Positions 1-7,201 of a stretch of DNA of 24,473 bases are shown here, in pieces. Under the pieces are notes generated by a model. The model was not told the DNA's origin. It worked only from the letters and a program-made list of their open reading frames with translations, and did no database searches. A program made the position numbers and the translations under genes. The first letter of the stretch is position 1. Each line of letters starts with the position of its first letter. Where the stretch lies: the IMG/VR virus record IMGVR_UViG_3300021136_000330, positions 1-24,473 of that record; one strand, written 5' to 3'. This DNA comes from a virus.

Positions 1-1
1 G

Positions 2-835
2 GTGCAGGTATATCAAAGTATTGCAGCAGATGATTGGCCAAAAATATCTACTGTAGATGAATATAATATATTACCCGATATTATTAAACAAGAAGTACAG
101 TCAATTATTAATAAACATCGGGTGACTATTTCACAAGAATACAACCATATATTTCAAAAAATATCCGCACAAGGAAATATAATAAGTGAACAACCGATGT
201 CAGACGGATCGGGACCAGCACTGTTGAACCGTGCTATGACTACCAGAGTTGGTCGAGATTTATATTTTGGCACTGAAAATTACAATGATGATCTATTAGA
301 AATTAAAAAAAAATATAGTAATTTTTTCTCAGAATACCGGTGCCGTGTTATTAATACTGGTGGACACATGGATAGCACATACTGTCCGGTTAAACCAGGA
401 CTGATTATAAGTCTGAGGGATGTTCCGACGTATGCCGAAACATTCCCAGACTGGGAAGTTGTTTATTTACCAGGTCAAAGTTGGGCGGCTGTTAAACCAT
501 TTTTAGATCTTAAAGAAAAAAATTATGGTAAGTGGTGGGTTCCGGGAGAAGAACTAAATGATGAATTTACTGATTTTGTCGAGCAATGGTTAGGGCATTG
601 GGTTGGTTATGTAGAAGAAACTGTATTTGATGTCAATATGTTGGTTATAGATGAGCATAATGTAGTGTGTAATAATTACAATGAACATGTATTTGAGGCA
701 TTTGTTCGGCACGGAATTACTCCTCATGTTGTCAATTTTCGACATAGATATTTTTGGGATGGCGGCCTCCATTGTATTACAAGTGACTTGCATAGAGAAG
801 GTACAATAAAAGACTATTTTCCGGAGAGGAGTTAA
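2..835 (+). CDS. Glycine-amidinotransferase-like protein (5' end outside window)
   Basis: The reading frame runs from the first bases of the window, so the true start is probably upstream and the visible 277 residues lack the N-terminus. The protein matches the AGAT/StrB amidinotransferase family, which moves an amidino group from arginine to an amine acceptor through a cysteine intermediate. Seen motifs: GGHMDSTY around residue 122, aligning with the catalytic-His block HIDATF of AGAT, and GGLHCITSDL with Cys258 as the nucleophile. The block that holds the catalytic Asp in AGAT (FDAADFIRAGRD) aligns with LNRAMTTRVGRD, putting Asn76 where Asp is expected. The next gene starts one base after the stop and has a good ribosome site, so the two are probably co-expressed. 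It is one of only two plus-strand genes here, consistent with an acquired metabolic gene. Family assignment is confident; the real substrate is unknown. Confidence 0.85.
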   Translation: MQVYQSIAADDWPKISTVDEYNILPDIIKQEVQSIINKHRVTISQEYNHIFQKISAQGNIISEQPMSDGSGPALLNRAMTTRVGRDLYFGTENYNDDLLEIKKKYSNFFSEYRCRVINTGGHMDSTYCPVKPGLIISLRDVPTYAETFPDWEVVYLPGQSWAAVKPFLDLKEKNYGKWWVPGEELNDEFTDFVEQWLGHWVGYVEETVFDVNMLVIDEHNVVCNNYNEHVFEAFVRHGITPHVVNFRHRYFWDGGLHCITSDLHREGTIKDYFPERS

Positions 836-836
836 G

Positions 837-1166
837 ATGGACATTTATCATATATGGGCAGACAAAGAAGGCGACATCAGTGATTTAGACTGGGTCAATA
901 ATATGAAAGGATTTTTACAACATTTAGTTAACGAGGATAAATTAGTTAGCTATCGTATTACACGTTGTAAGATGGGATTTCGAAGCCTGGATATTCCAGA
1001 GTGGCATATTATGATGGAATTTAAAGATATGGCGCAACTGGACAATGCGTTTAAACGTGTTGCTCCGTTAGAAGGTGAACTAGAATCTAAACATAGAAGT
1101 TTTAATCAGTTTGTTAAAGGCAATATCCAACATGCATTATATCGTGACTGGCCAGATAATCTATAA
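837..1166 (+). CDS. DUF6614-like small protein
   Basis: This 109-residue protein begins MDIYHIW and ends ALYRDWPDNL. By recall, this fits the DUF6614 family of about 110 residues, which has a conserved MDIYHIW start, a central W/FH-I-E strand, a DLAQLD helix and an LYRDFPD end. The length and alternating pattern suggest a ferredoxin-like alpha/beta barrel fold, but no function is established. The start is well defined: GGAGAGGAG lies just upstream and the ATG is one base after the amidinotransferase stop, so the pair forms a small operon. Its 3' end faces the convergent minus-strand gene with a single base between the stops, and I see no hairpin terminator there. Confidence 0.75.
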   Translation: MDIYHIWADKEGDISDLDWVNNMKGFLQHLVNEDKLVSYRITRCKMGFRSLDIPEWHIMMEFKDMAQLDNAFKRVAPLEGELESKHRSFNQFVKGNIQHALYRDWPDNL

Positions 1167-1167
1167 T

Positions 1168-1293
1168 TTAATCACAGTCCGAAAAAGCTTCAATTAAGCG
1201 TTTAACGCATTCTGTATCACCTGGTTGGCAGACAGTTGAGGGAGTTGGTTCTTCTGGGGGAGTTGGTAAGTTTGTATCTGTAGTGTTCGACAT
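1168..1293 (-). CDS. Small phage protein, 41 residues
   Basis: A short open frame encodes 41 residues starting MSNTTDTNLPTPPEEPTPST. It has a Pro/Thr-rich N-terminal half and a C-terminal half with three cysteines and a short amphipathic helix (VKRLIEAFSD). The start is supported by AAAGGGA about seven bases before the ATG. Codon use is like its neighbours and it exactly fills the gap between the convergent plus-strand gene and the next minus-strand gene. The function is not recognised. The cysteines at residues 22, 29 and 40 could bind a metal or form a disulfide, but that is inference. Confidence 0.6.
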   Translation of the reverse strand: MSNTTDTNLPTPPEEPTPSTVCQPGDTECVKRLIEAFSDCD

Positions 1294-1346
1294 TGTATGT
1301 CCCTTTGTAATTTGCACGGTAATTTTGTCACCATGTAAATATTTAG

Positions 1347-1829
1347 TTAAATTAATGCCGCAAGTATAGCGGGGTCAATGTCATCAAAGGTGCCACGCTC
1401 ATTTTCGCTTACAAACTTTGAACTGTGATGATACACTTGCTCATTTGGTTCGGGTAGTTGTTCAGTAAGCGCAATCATAAGACGATATGTTTCCCATGCT
1501 TCTTTAACGCCATCACTTGTAACGTCTGCTTCTGTTGGGTATAAATCCATCCAGATATAATCACGCGGTACTGAGCTAGCACTAATACCGTTAGCACGTG
1601 GCTCGAGTATTTTACCGGACTTCCATAGTTCGAGTCCAATACGTTCACACTCTGCTGAGTCAAGCCCGTATAAGTAATCACGTCGATATGTGTATTCTTT
1701 AATCACATTCTTAACGTGTTCTTCTGTAATCATATGTGTACGTGCAATGATGCACATAACATCTTCAAGTTTAACTGTGCCGTTGACTAAATCTCGCAAG
1801 CATCTTCCAAAACTGAATCCAATTTTAAT
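1347..1829 (-). CDS. Conserved phage protein, probable ATT start
   Basis: The frame encodes an acidic protein of about 160 residues. The first conventional start is TTG at 1799, giving 150 residues, but it has no ribosome site. Upstream the same frame reads KIKIGFSFGRC. By recall, a family of phage hypothetical proteins begins MKIGFSxxRCxRDIV and continues into D-V-L-x-I-I-A-R-T, matching DVMCIIARTH here. A strong AAGGAG lies seven bases before an ATT at 1829-1827, so I take ATT as the likely start. The family's function is unknown. A consensus sigma-70 promoter sits just upstream. Existence of the gene is confident; the start codon is an inference. If TTG is right, the conserved N-terminus would be lost. 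Confidence 0.75.
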   Translation of the reverse strand: MKIGFSFGRCLRDLVNGTVKLEDVMCIIARTHMITEEHVKNVIKEYTYRRDYLYGLDSAECERIGLELWKSGKILEPRANGISASSVPRDYIWMDLYPTEADVTSDGVKEAWETYRLMIALTEQLPEPNEQVYHHSSKFVSENERGTFDDIDPAILAALI

Positions 1830-1840
1830 TTTAACTCTCC

Positions 1841-1875
1841 TTCACTAAAAACATAGTATACTTGAATTTAGTGAA
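1841..1875. repeat. Inverted repeat spanning a -10 box
   Basis: TTCACTAAA on the minus strand (1867-1875) is repeated as its exact reverse complement TTTAGTGAA (1841-1849), with 17 bases between. One arm lies in the promoter spacer and the other just after the expected transcription start, next to the ribosome site. This geometry would suit an operator or an RNA-level element. No T-run follows, so it is not a terminator. Confidence 0.45.
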
Positions 1876-1883
1876 AGTGTCAA
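1855..1883 (-). promoter_or_regulatory. Sigma-70-type promoter
   Basis: On the minus strand TTGACA (1878-1883) and TATACT (1855-1860) are separated by exactly 17 bases. This is nearly perfect bacterial consensus. It lies between the SleB-like gene and the 160-residue gene it would transcribe, with transcription expected to start near 1848. Confidence 0.75.
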
Positions 1884-1886
1884 GCA

Positions 1887-2402
1887 TTATCTGGCTGCTA
1901 CTTTTACTTTGTCTGCGCTGTAAAATGTATGCCCGCCAATGCGATCAAGTTTTGCAAGTCCCCATCGTGGGTTGGCAGATGCATTATGAAAGTACAATGC
2001 TTCTGTACCCAATGACTCAATGCGTAGTCCTTCGAACAATACGTTTTGTGCTATTGTGTAGCTTTCTTTCCATGCTGCAGAATATATGCGTTGTCCGTGA
2101 GCAAGCGGATCGCATACCCACGAGAACTGACATATTGTTTTATCTGCTATTACTATTTTTTGATTAACTACACCACATATTGTACGTGGGAAGTCTCCGC
2201 TTTTAGCGCGATTGATTGTTACTTGAGCCACTGCTACTTTGCCAGCTAAACTTTCGTTTCCGGCTTCGTGGTAGATGTTTTGTGCTAAACAAGTTAATTG
2301 TTTTTGTGTTGCGACTGATATTGCTTCTTCTGCGTTGGCAGTAATTATAACTAATGACATAATGGCCATGAATGCTATTTTTGAGTAGACGAAACTGCTC
2401 AT
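1887..2402 (-). CDS. SleB-type cell-wall hydrolase, secreted
   Basis: This 171-residue protein has an N-terminal hydrophobic segment (residues 8-24) ending ANA-EE, a typical Sec signal peptide. It is followed by a Hydrolase_2/SleB domain (CLAQNIYHEAGNE onward). In this family the Glu of the YHEA motif, here Glu46, is the likely catalytic acid, and the domain cleaves peptidoglycan glycan strands. Other family hallmarks are VAQVTINRA, CQFSW and ALYFHN near the C-terminus. The start is secured by AGGAGG seven bases before the ATG. In a phage it most likely acts as an endolysin exported by the host Sec system, or as a virion-associated wall hydrolase. No holin-like gene is obvious beside it. The domain is confident; the lysis role is inferred. 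Confidence 0.88.
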   Translation of the reverse strand: MSSFVYSKIAFMAIMSLVIITANAEEAISVATQKQLTCLAQNIYHEAGNESLAGKVAVAQVTINRAKSGDFPRTICGVVNQKIVIADKTICQFSWVCDPLAHGQRIYSAAWKESYTIAQNVLFEGLRIESLGTEALYFHNASANPRWGLAKLDRIGGHTFYSADKVKVAAR

Positions 2403-2450
2403 AGTAGATACCTCCTATTAAGTTATTGCGTATTTCTTACAGACGTGTTA

Positions 2451-2666
2451 CTAAGTTGATGTCTTTCTTTGAATTGTATAAAATCTGCAAGTAGCTGGTT
2501 GCTCTTGAATCATCAGTAGATCATAATCACTACATCTGGGTTCTGCAACTTCTAGACTTGCTGTGTGTCTGTGGCACGTATTACTTATCTTACACTTCCT
2601 TCCCGCACAATAATAATCTCTGGCGGGTGTTGCTTGTTGCAATGTGGCTTCTTCTGGTTTGCGCAT
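2451..2666 (-). CDS. Small Cys-rich hypothetical protein
   Basis: This 71-residue protein has five cysteines (residues 20, 25, 31, 45 and 60) and two histidines in HRH at 32-34, a pattern that could bind zinc. The family is not recognised. The start is well supported: AAGGAGG lies six bases before the ATG. Upstream, TATAAT at 2684-2689 could be a -10 box, but I see no convincing -35 box. It lies between the SleB-like gene and the decayed radical SAM gene, in the same direction as both. Confidence 0.65.
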   Translation of the reverse strand: MRKPEEATLQQATPARDYYCAGRKCKISNTCHRHTASLEVAEPRCSDYDLLMIQEQPATCRFYTIQRKTST

Positions 2667-2747
2667 AAGAATCCTCCTTGTGTATTATATATAGTCCATG
2701 TGTTCCTATGGTTTACTATATACTTTACTTTATGTAGGTTGGGATAA

Positions 2748-3047
2748 CTACGGTTTCTGCTTTTTCTGCATCAAATCATTGGTGCAGCCGCTACACCTAT
2801 CTAAATTACAAATGGTATAATAATCAATTAAGTCCCATTCTTGATCCAATATGCCTAGCCTATCATTTTGACATTCACCGCCATATACTTCATTCTGATA
2901 AATGTAAATATAATTGACCCCTGCGTCACAGTGCCAACCTTGCCAATGATCAAGCCCCTCATTATGTAATCTACTAACATATATTAGTGCCGTAGTATTA
3001 TCATCAAATGTAACTTTTGAATTATAATTACGATCATTGACTGTCAA
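2748..3047 (-). CDS. C-terminal fragment of a radical SAM enzyme
   Basis: The 99-codon frame begins at TTG and encodes the sequence expected for the C-terminal part of a radical SAM protein. It has a C-x-A-G motif (HCDAG) followed by NYIYIYQNEVYGGEC and a final C-N-L-D-R-C-S-G-C cluster, a pattern typical of SPASM/twitch auxiliary iron-sulfur binding. The upstream frame 3180-3686 carries the matching N-terminal radical SAM core, and the DNA between them encodes the missing middle in another frame. AAGGAG happens to lie seven bases before the TTG, so this fragment could be translated alone, but it would lack the catalytic cluster. I regard it as part of a broken gene. Confidence 0.6.
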   Translation of the reverse strand: MTVNDRNYNSKVTFDDNTTALIYVSRLHNEGLDHWQGWHCDAGVNYIYIYQNEVYGGECQNDRLGILDQEWDLIDYYTICNLDRCSGCTNDLMQKKQKP

Positions 3048-3179
3048 AATTAAACTCCTTTTTATTAGGATTAAGTTTTATAGTATCTCTAATTTTAAGA
3101 CTGTATTCGATTTCATTAAGACTATGATTGATTTTTTCTCTTTTAAAAAGTTGCAATATATTGTAGATTTTTCAGTGCT

Positions 3180-3686
3180 CTAATATTCATTCATAACATT
3201 AACATGTATACTTTTACGGATCATTGTTGCTATTCGATGAACTGCTATTATTGTATCAAAAAATTTATGTTCATTAAAAAATTCACTGTGCGTTGAAAAA
3301 CTAATAAATGAAATTATATCAATTGATATTGCAGTTAAGTAATATTGTTTACTAGCGGATCCATTTGTAGTGAATCCTGTTTCGGAAATATATTCCTTAT
3401 AATTTGTATCAAGCCATTGTAAGAAAGGTAGGAAATTTTTATTAGCAGTAACTTCACCGCCAGTGAATGCTAATTTATATTTTAATCCACGCTTTTGTGT
3501 TTTTGCAAAAATTATCTCCCATTTATGTTGCAATTCAGCTAATGTCAGATCCTTATCAGTTAAATTATGATATTTGTCAGGGCAATACATACAATCAAAG
3601 TTACATCTTAATCCTAAAAACCAAGTTATCGAAAATGTCGGATTTATTGGCTCGATCTTAATAATTTTTTTACTAGTTAAACTCAT
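3180..3686 (-). CDS. N-terminal radical SAM core fragment
   Basis: These 168 residues carry the radical SAM signature C-N-F-D-C-M-Y-C (Cys28, Cys32, Cys35), which binds the 4Fe-4S cluster that cleaves S-adenosylmethionine. The GGE motif at residues 76-78 contacts the SAM amine. The start ATG overlaps the upstream gene's TGA as ATGA, so translation is probably coupled. The frame ends at TAG right after VNVMNEY, in the middle of the expected barrel. The product therefore lacks part of the barrel and the auxiliary-cluster domain found in the next frame. The substrate is unknown; its position after glycosyltransferase-type genes suggests sugar or cell-surface chemistry. Confidence 0.7.
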   Translation of the reverse strand: MSLTSKKIIKIEPINPTFSITWFLGLRCNFDCMYCPDKYHNLTDKDLTLAELQHKWEIIFAKTQKRGLKYKLAFTGGEVTANKNFLPFLQWLDTNYKEYISETGFTTNGSASKQYYLTAISIDIISFISFSTHSEFFNEHKFFDTIIAVHRIATMIRKSIHVNVMNEY

Positions 3687-4516
3687 TCTAACCCCAATAT
3701 CCCAGGGTGACGCTGTAGTAGGCTATGTCTATAATGGTTCCAAATGTCGTACAAATCATCACTATTATACTGATTTATGAGTACTTTTAGGTTCGATAAT
3801 GCTCGTAACTCGCCTAAATATGGCTGATATTTTTCAAGTATAGTTTCTGGCGTGTATTGGTATGCAAGTGCAGAAATCTTCTCAAGATCAATAAACGTTG
3901 GGATTAAGCGTTCAATTAAAAATGTAAAGTTAGGTAGAGTTTTATCATGCGCATAGTTACTCATACCCTCACCAAATACTTGCTGTTTGAACACAGGGTC
4001 TTTTTCTGCTTCTGTAAATAGTCGACGTGTAAATGTCATAAACTTATCCCAGAATGCTCTACTACCAACAATGTAGTTAGCAAACATAGTACAGTTACGA
4101 TCAAGTACCATACTGCGTACATCAACATCTTCGTAACCGATCTTAGTTAGAAAGCTGTTGCCAATTGCAGAGATGTTAGGGTGGTGTATATCGCCTTGTT
4201 CCCAACTGTTAGCAAATAACGCTTCATTTACTAAGCATGGGTTAACAAAGTATAAGTCAGCACCGGGATTATCAGTAATAAAAGCCAGTAACTGTTCACC
4301 GCTTAGATTTGTTTTCTCTTTAAACTTCCAAGATACAAAGCCCCAGTAGTCCAATCCTTCTGCACATATACGTTCATATTCCTGTTCCCATATTGCCCAC
4401 TCGCGCAACTCTGGTTTAAGGTTTACTGTGTTATCAAGTGGAGTAAATGCTGGATCTAACGTTGCAACTTGTTCTGGCTTAAAGTATATTTGAAAGATTT
4501 TTATGTTTAGTGACAT
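3683..4516 (-). CDS. Uncharacterised glycan-locus protein
   Basis: The protein has 277 residues from the ATG at 4516. A TTG four codons upstream is less likely because AGGAA lies too close to it. It begins MSLNIKIFQIYFKPEQ and contains DYWGFVSWKFKEKT, NPGADLYFVNPC and WEQGDIHHPN. By recall, similar blocks occur in uncharacterised proteins of bacterial polysaccharide and glycosyltransferase loci, where the fold may be glycosyltransferase-like. No classical metal-binding DxD is obvious, so catalysis is not assured. The start overlaps the upstream glycosyltransferase by 38 bases and the stop overlaps the radical SAM start as ATGA, placing it firmly in one operon with them. The role in surface or virion glycan building is inferred from context. 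Confidence 0.75.
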   Translation of the reverse strand: MSLNIKIFQIYFKPEQVATLDPAFTPLDNTVNLKPELREWAIWEQEYERICAEGLDYWGFVSWKFKEKTNLSGEQLLAFITDNPGADLYFVNPCLVNEALFANSWEQGDIHHPNISAIGNSFLTKIGYEDVDVRSMVLDRNCTMFANYIVGSRAFWDKFMTFTRRLFTEAEKDPVFKQQVFGEGMSNYAHDKTLPNFTFLIERLIPTFIDLEKISALAYQYTPETILEKYQPYLGELRALSNLKVLINQYNSDDLYDIWNHYRHSLLQRHPGILGLE

Positions 4517-5258
4517 ATTTTGCAATTTCCTGTGTTAAGTCTCGACTGCGTGGTATAAATTCATTTTCTAATCTATACTCGACTGTTTCTTTGTTTGTTA
4601 TGTGATGAAATCCCCATCCGCGTTGTCTATCATGTAAAGGAGTTTGTGTTTGGATTTGTAACTTACGTTTCATACCCTGTTCATCCAATGGAGCCCAACC
4701 GTAATAAAATACTGCTAACTTATCCGTTGTGTACTTGTTAAAATGTCTTCCCGGACCCATACACTCAACTGTAGATTGAAGTGCGTATTGCACAGGTATA
4801 CTATGTATGCTGCGAGCCCGTCGTTCTAAAAAGTTTTGCTGTGTATCAAATGTAAATCCAAAAGTCTTTTGTTCATATAAAGGAAGATCATGTGTAACTA
4901 GTCGTTCTTTATCGCAATCAACCATAAACACACTTGGCACAAGAAATTGCCCAGGTTGATCACCTAATATAGAATAATCACCTACTAACAATTCAGTTGC
5001 GTTAAGGCACATCTTCCAACCATCAAATTGGTTCTCAACATCCATTATTTCTCGATCTACTTTATCGGCTTGGAAATCAAAGTTTCGACTCATTACTATA
5101 TCCCAAGTTGGGCATAGTTCTTTAATAATTTCTCTACTTCTGTCGGTGCTGTGATAGTCAATCATAACGCCATGGTCGAACACTTCACGATTATGTTTTA
5201 AAAACCACGGTAATATATATTCTTCATTATAAAAAGTACAAACAACTGTTTTCTTCAT
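4479..5258 (-). CDS. Glycosyltransferase, family-2-like
   Basis: I place the start at the ATG at 5258, one base past the stop of the upstream methyltransferase; an in-frame start 12 codons upstream would lie inside that gene. The 259-residue product begins MKKTVVCTFYNEEYILPWFL, the opening of the GT2-type Glyco_tranf_2_4 domain. HSTDRSREII is the position of the first nucleotide-sugar contacts. The C-terminal half has RHFNKY and HHITNKE segments and a basic helical tail. Such enzymes transfer a sugar from a nucleotide donor to a glycan or lipid acceptor in the cytoplasm. Donor and acceptor cannot be read from the sequence; a dTDP-deoxysugar made by the neighbouring genes is the obvious candidate donor. 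Confidence 0.8.
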   Translation of the reverse strand: MKKTVVCTFYNEEYILPWFLKHNREVFDHGVMIDYHSTDRSREIIKELCPTWDIVMSRNFDFQADKVDREIMDVENQFDGWKMCLNATELLVGDYSILGDQPGQFLVPSVFMVDCDKERLVTHDLPLYEQKTFGFTFDTQQNFLERRARSIHSIPVQYALQSTVECMGPGRHFNKYTTDKLAVFYYGWAPLDEQGMKRKLQIQTQTPLHDRQRGWGFHHITNKETVEYRLENEFIPRSRDLTQEIAKYVTKHKNLSNIL

Positions 5259-5259
5259 A

Positions 5260-6462
5260 TTAGTTACCTGGTGCGTATTTAAGAAATACGTCACCTTCTT
5301 TATTACGTACTAGCCGAATGTTTGCACTTATTTCATCAAAGAAATTCCATGCTAGCGGAATAAATGCTACATTCATATCTTCAACTTCTTTAAGTATGTC
5401 AATTGATACTACAGGAATATGCATACCTGGCGTAAACAAATTTTGTTTCAATGGATTATCGTCAATGATAAAATCTAATTGTATATTACCAAAGTTGAGT
5501 AATGTCATACCTTTTGCAGCGGCACCATAGCCAGCGATTACATATCCTTCAGCTCGATATTCCTTAATCTTTTCTTTAAGTACATCAACCCCTTGTTGAC
5601 ATTTTTCTGCCCACGTAGTGTACGTATCAATCTCTTGTAATCCCCATGCACGTTCTTCTGCCAGGTGTTGTTCGACTCCCGACTTAAAGTCTGGCACTGT
5701 AGCAAACACAAATTTATAACTAATTCCGTGAATTGGAGTTTTCTCTACATCAATTAAATACAGCCCTGCACGAATAGCTAGTGCCTGCATACTTGCAACA
5801 TTAAAGAAACTTAAATGCTCATGGTACACAGTATCAAATTCATCATTGTGCACCATGTTAGCCTGACTTGTTTGTAAGAACAAGCGACTATTGTCATGCA
5901 TAATTTCTTTACACATCATTAAAAACTCTAACGGATAACTTGTATGCGCAAATACATTTTGTGCGTTAATAATATCTATATGTTTAGATTTAAAATGCTC
6001 TACATATTCTTCCGTAAAGTAATCACAAACCACTTCATGTTTGGCACTACTTAACATATACAAGTTACGAGCAGGATCAATTCCGTATGTTTTTAATCCT
6101 AATGCTTTAAATGAATTCAATTGCGAACCATCATTGCATGCAATATCTAACATAGTCGTTGGTGGTGTTGTAAAATAATCCAACGTCGACTTAGCAAAAC
6201 TATCAAAGTAGTCACGCAATGTTTTGCTTGTACCACTTACATATAGATAATTTTTAAACATTAAGTCTGGATTTACTGCATGACTTAATTGCAAATGAGT
6301 ACAATCCGTACAAAGATTTACTTGTAATGGAAATATATATTCAGGAATAGCAGTATCGTCGATAAAGCTATTAGCAAGTGGTTGCTCGCCTAAATCCATC
6401 ACCAATGTCAACTGTTTACTTCCACAACATAAACATTCGTTAAGTTCTTTTGCGTGTTCCAT
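5260..6462 (-). CDS. TylC3/NovU-like sugar C-methyltransferase
   Basis: The 400-residue product has the full three-part layout of nucleotide-sugar C-methyltransferases. An N-terminal zinc-binding domain (CLCCG near residue 10 and CTDC near 50) is followed by a SAM-binding Rossmann domain with motif I LDIACNDGSQL near residue 110. The C-terminal domain has GYGAAAKGMTLLNF and IDDNPLKQ, typical of Methyltransf_14. Length matches the family, about 400-415 residues. These enzymes methylate C3 of a dTDP-4-keto-6-deoxyhexose, the type of intermediate made by RmlB and epimerised by RmlC-like enzymes, both encoded close by. The start ATG at 6462 follows the upstream stop by one base. TTG three codons earlier is unlikely because it would sit inside that gene. 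The family is confident; the exact sugar is inferred. Confidence 0.9.
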   Translation of the reverse strand: MEHAKELNECLCCGSKQLTLVMDLGEQPLANSFIDDTAIPEYIFPLQVNLCTDCTHLQLSHAVNPDLMFKNYLYVSGTSKTLRDYFDSFAKSTLDYFTTPPTTMLDIACNDGSQLNSFKALGLKTYGIDPARNLYMLSSAKHEVVCDYFTEEYVEHFKSKHIDIINAQNVFAHTSYPLEFLMMCKEIMHDNSRLFLQTSQANMVHNDEFDTVYHEHLSFFNVASMQALAIRAGLYLIDVEKTPIHGISYKFVFATVPDFKSGVEQHLAEERAWGLQEIDTYTTWAEKCQQGVDVLKEKIKEYRAEGYVIAGYGAAAKGMTLLNFGNIQLDFIIDDNPLKQNLFTPGMHIPVVSIDILKEVEDMNVAFIPLAWNFFDEISANIRLVRNKEGDVFLKYAPGN

Positions 6463-6463
6463 G

Positions 6464-7201
6464 CTAATCAACTACTACCATACCGTTTGGAGCAATATTA
6501 CCAATTAATCCAACTGTGTCGAGTTCAACTAACTTGTCTGCTGGAATGAACTTAGCCATACTATGCTCGACATCAATGTACTTGCCGTTATTAATAGTAG
6601 AAAACATATTTTTTAGAATGTTTTGAAACAACTGAACTGTATCAACAAACAAACTCGGAGTAAATGACCACAGACGAGTTTGTAACAATGTAGTTACACC
6701 GGTATCAGCTTCTGCAATCCAACTTGCTTGTGCCTTCTTAAACACATATTTGTCCACAGTTGTTTCATTATCAAACTTAGTAATGTCAAACTTATCAGTA
6801 ACTTGATAACGACCACTAAGTTTAAATATGCGTGATGAGCTTGTAATAATATCCATTATCTCTGCATTAGACGACATGTAAGCAAGTGCTTTGTACATAC
6901 CAATACACTCCATTGAGTTCTTACCAATGTCGTAATTAGTAATATTGTTATGGAAGTGCTGTATGTCTTTGTCATCACTATTGTCGATATAGTAATCAAC
7001 AATATCAATTAGTTCATTTAGTTCTGTACTGTCGTCTTGCGCAATTGCAGTAGTGCTATTGTCAATTAGAATAATAGTACAATCTGGGATATACTTACGT
7101 GCGCTTTTAACGGTATCTAATGTTTGTTGTATACGCTGTTTAGTATCGTATATACCATAGTTAGTATATACTGCCGATGTTACTAGGACTGTGTTTTTCA
7201 T
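6464..7201 (-). CDS. Hypothetical protein in sugar locus
   Basis: The 245-residue protein begins MKNTVLVTSAVYTNYGIYD and contains a strand-like CTIILIDNS segment near residue 40, followed by acidic DDSTELNELIDIVDYY. This beginning resembles the nucleotide-binding half of GT-A glycosyltransferases, with a QRIQQTLDTVKSARKYIP helix between strands. I see no clear DxD or catalytic motif, so a glycosyltransferase role is only a guess. The ATG shares bases with the stop of the upstream methyltransferase (TAATG), and the downstream C-methyltransferase starts one base after this stop, so it belongs to the same operon. No family name is recognised. Confidence 0.65.
   Translation of the reverse strand: MKNTVLVTSAVYTNYGIYDTKQRIQQTLDTVKSARKYIPDCTIILIDNSTTAIAQDDSTELNELIDIVDYYIDNSDDKDIQHFHNNITNYDIGKNSMECIGMYKALAYMSSNAEIMDIITSSSRIFKLSGRYQVTDKFDITKFDNETTVDKYVFKKAQASWIAEADTGVTTLLQTRLWSFTPSLFVDTVQLFQNILKNMFSTINNGKYIDVEHSMAKFIPADKLVELDTVGLIGNIAPNGMVVVD

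Larger units (their letters stand above)
2748..3686 (-). pseudogene. Disrupted radical SAM/SPASM-like gene
   Basis: The whole interval is 939 bases, enough for an enzyme of about 312 residues, a normal size for such proteins. The N-terminal core (CxxxCxxC) and the C-terminal auxiliary-cluster region lie in two separate frames. Between them, the third frame reads KIYNILQLFKREKINHSLNE and onward to KLNPNKKEFN, which looks like coding sequence. Three changes would restore one frame: TGG in place of TAG at 3180-3182, one more A in the A-run opposite 3168-3172, and one fewer T in the T-run opposite 3046-3049. The repaired joints read EYWSTEKIYN and KKEFNLTVNDRNYN. Either the gene has decayed or the sequence contains homopolymer errors plus a true nonsense change. 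Confidence 0.65.

Noticed and set aside
1155-1180. Terminator between the convergent genes
   Set aside because: The stops are one base apart and no GC-rich hairpin with T-run is visible on either strand.
2667-2747. TATAAT at 2684-2689 as a promoter for the Cys-rich gene
   Set aside because: The -10 match is good but no acceptable -35 box is found 16-18 bases away, so it is not listed as a promoter.
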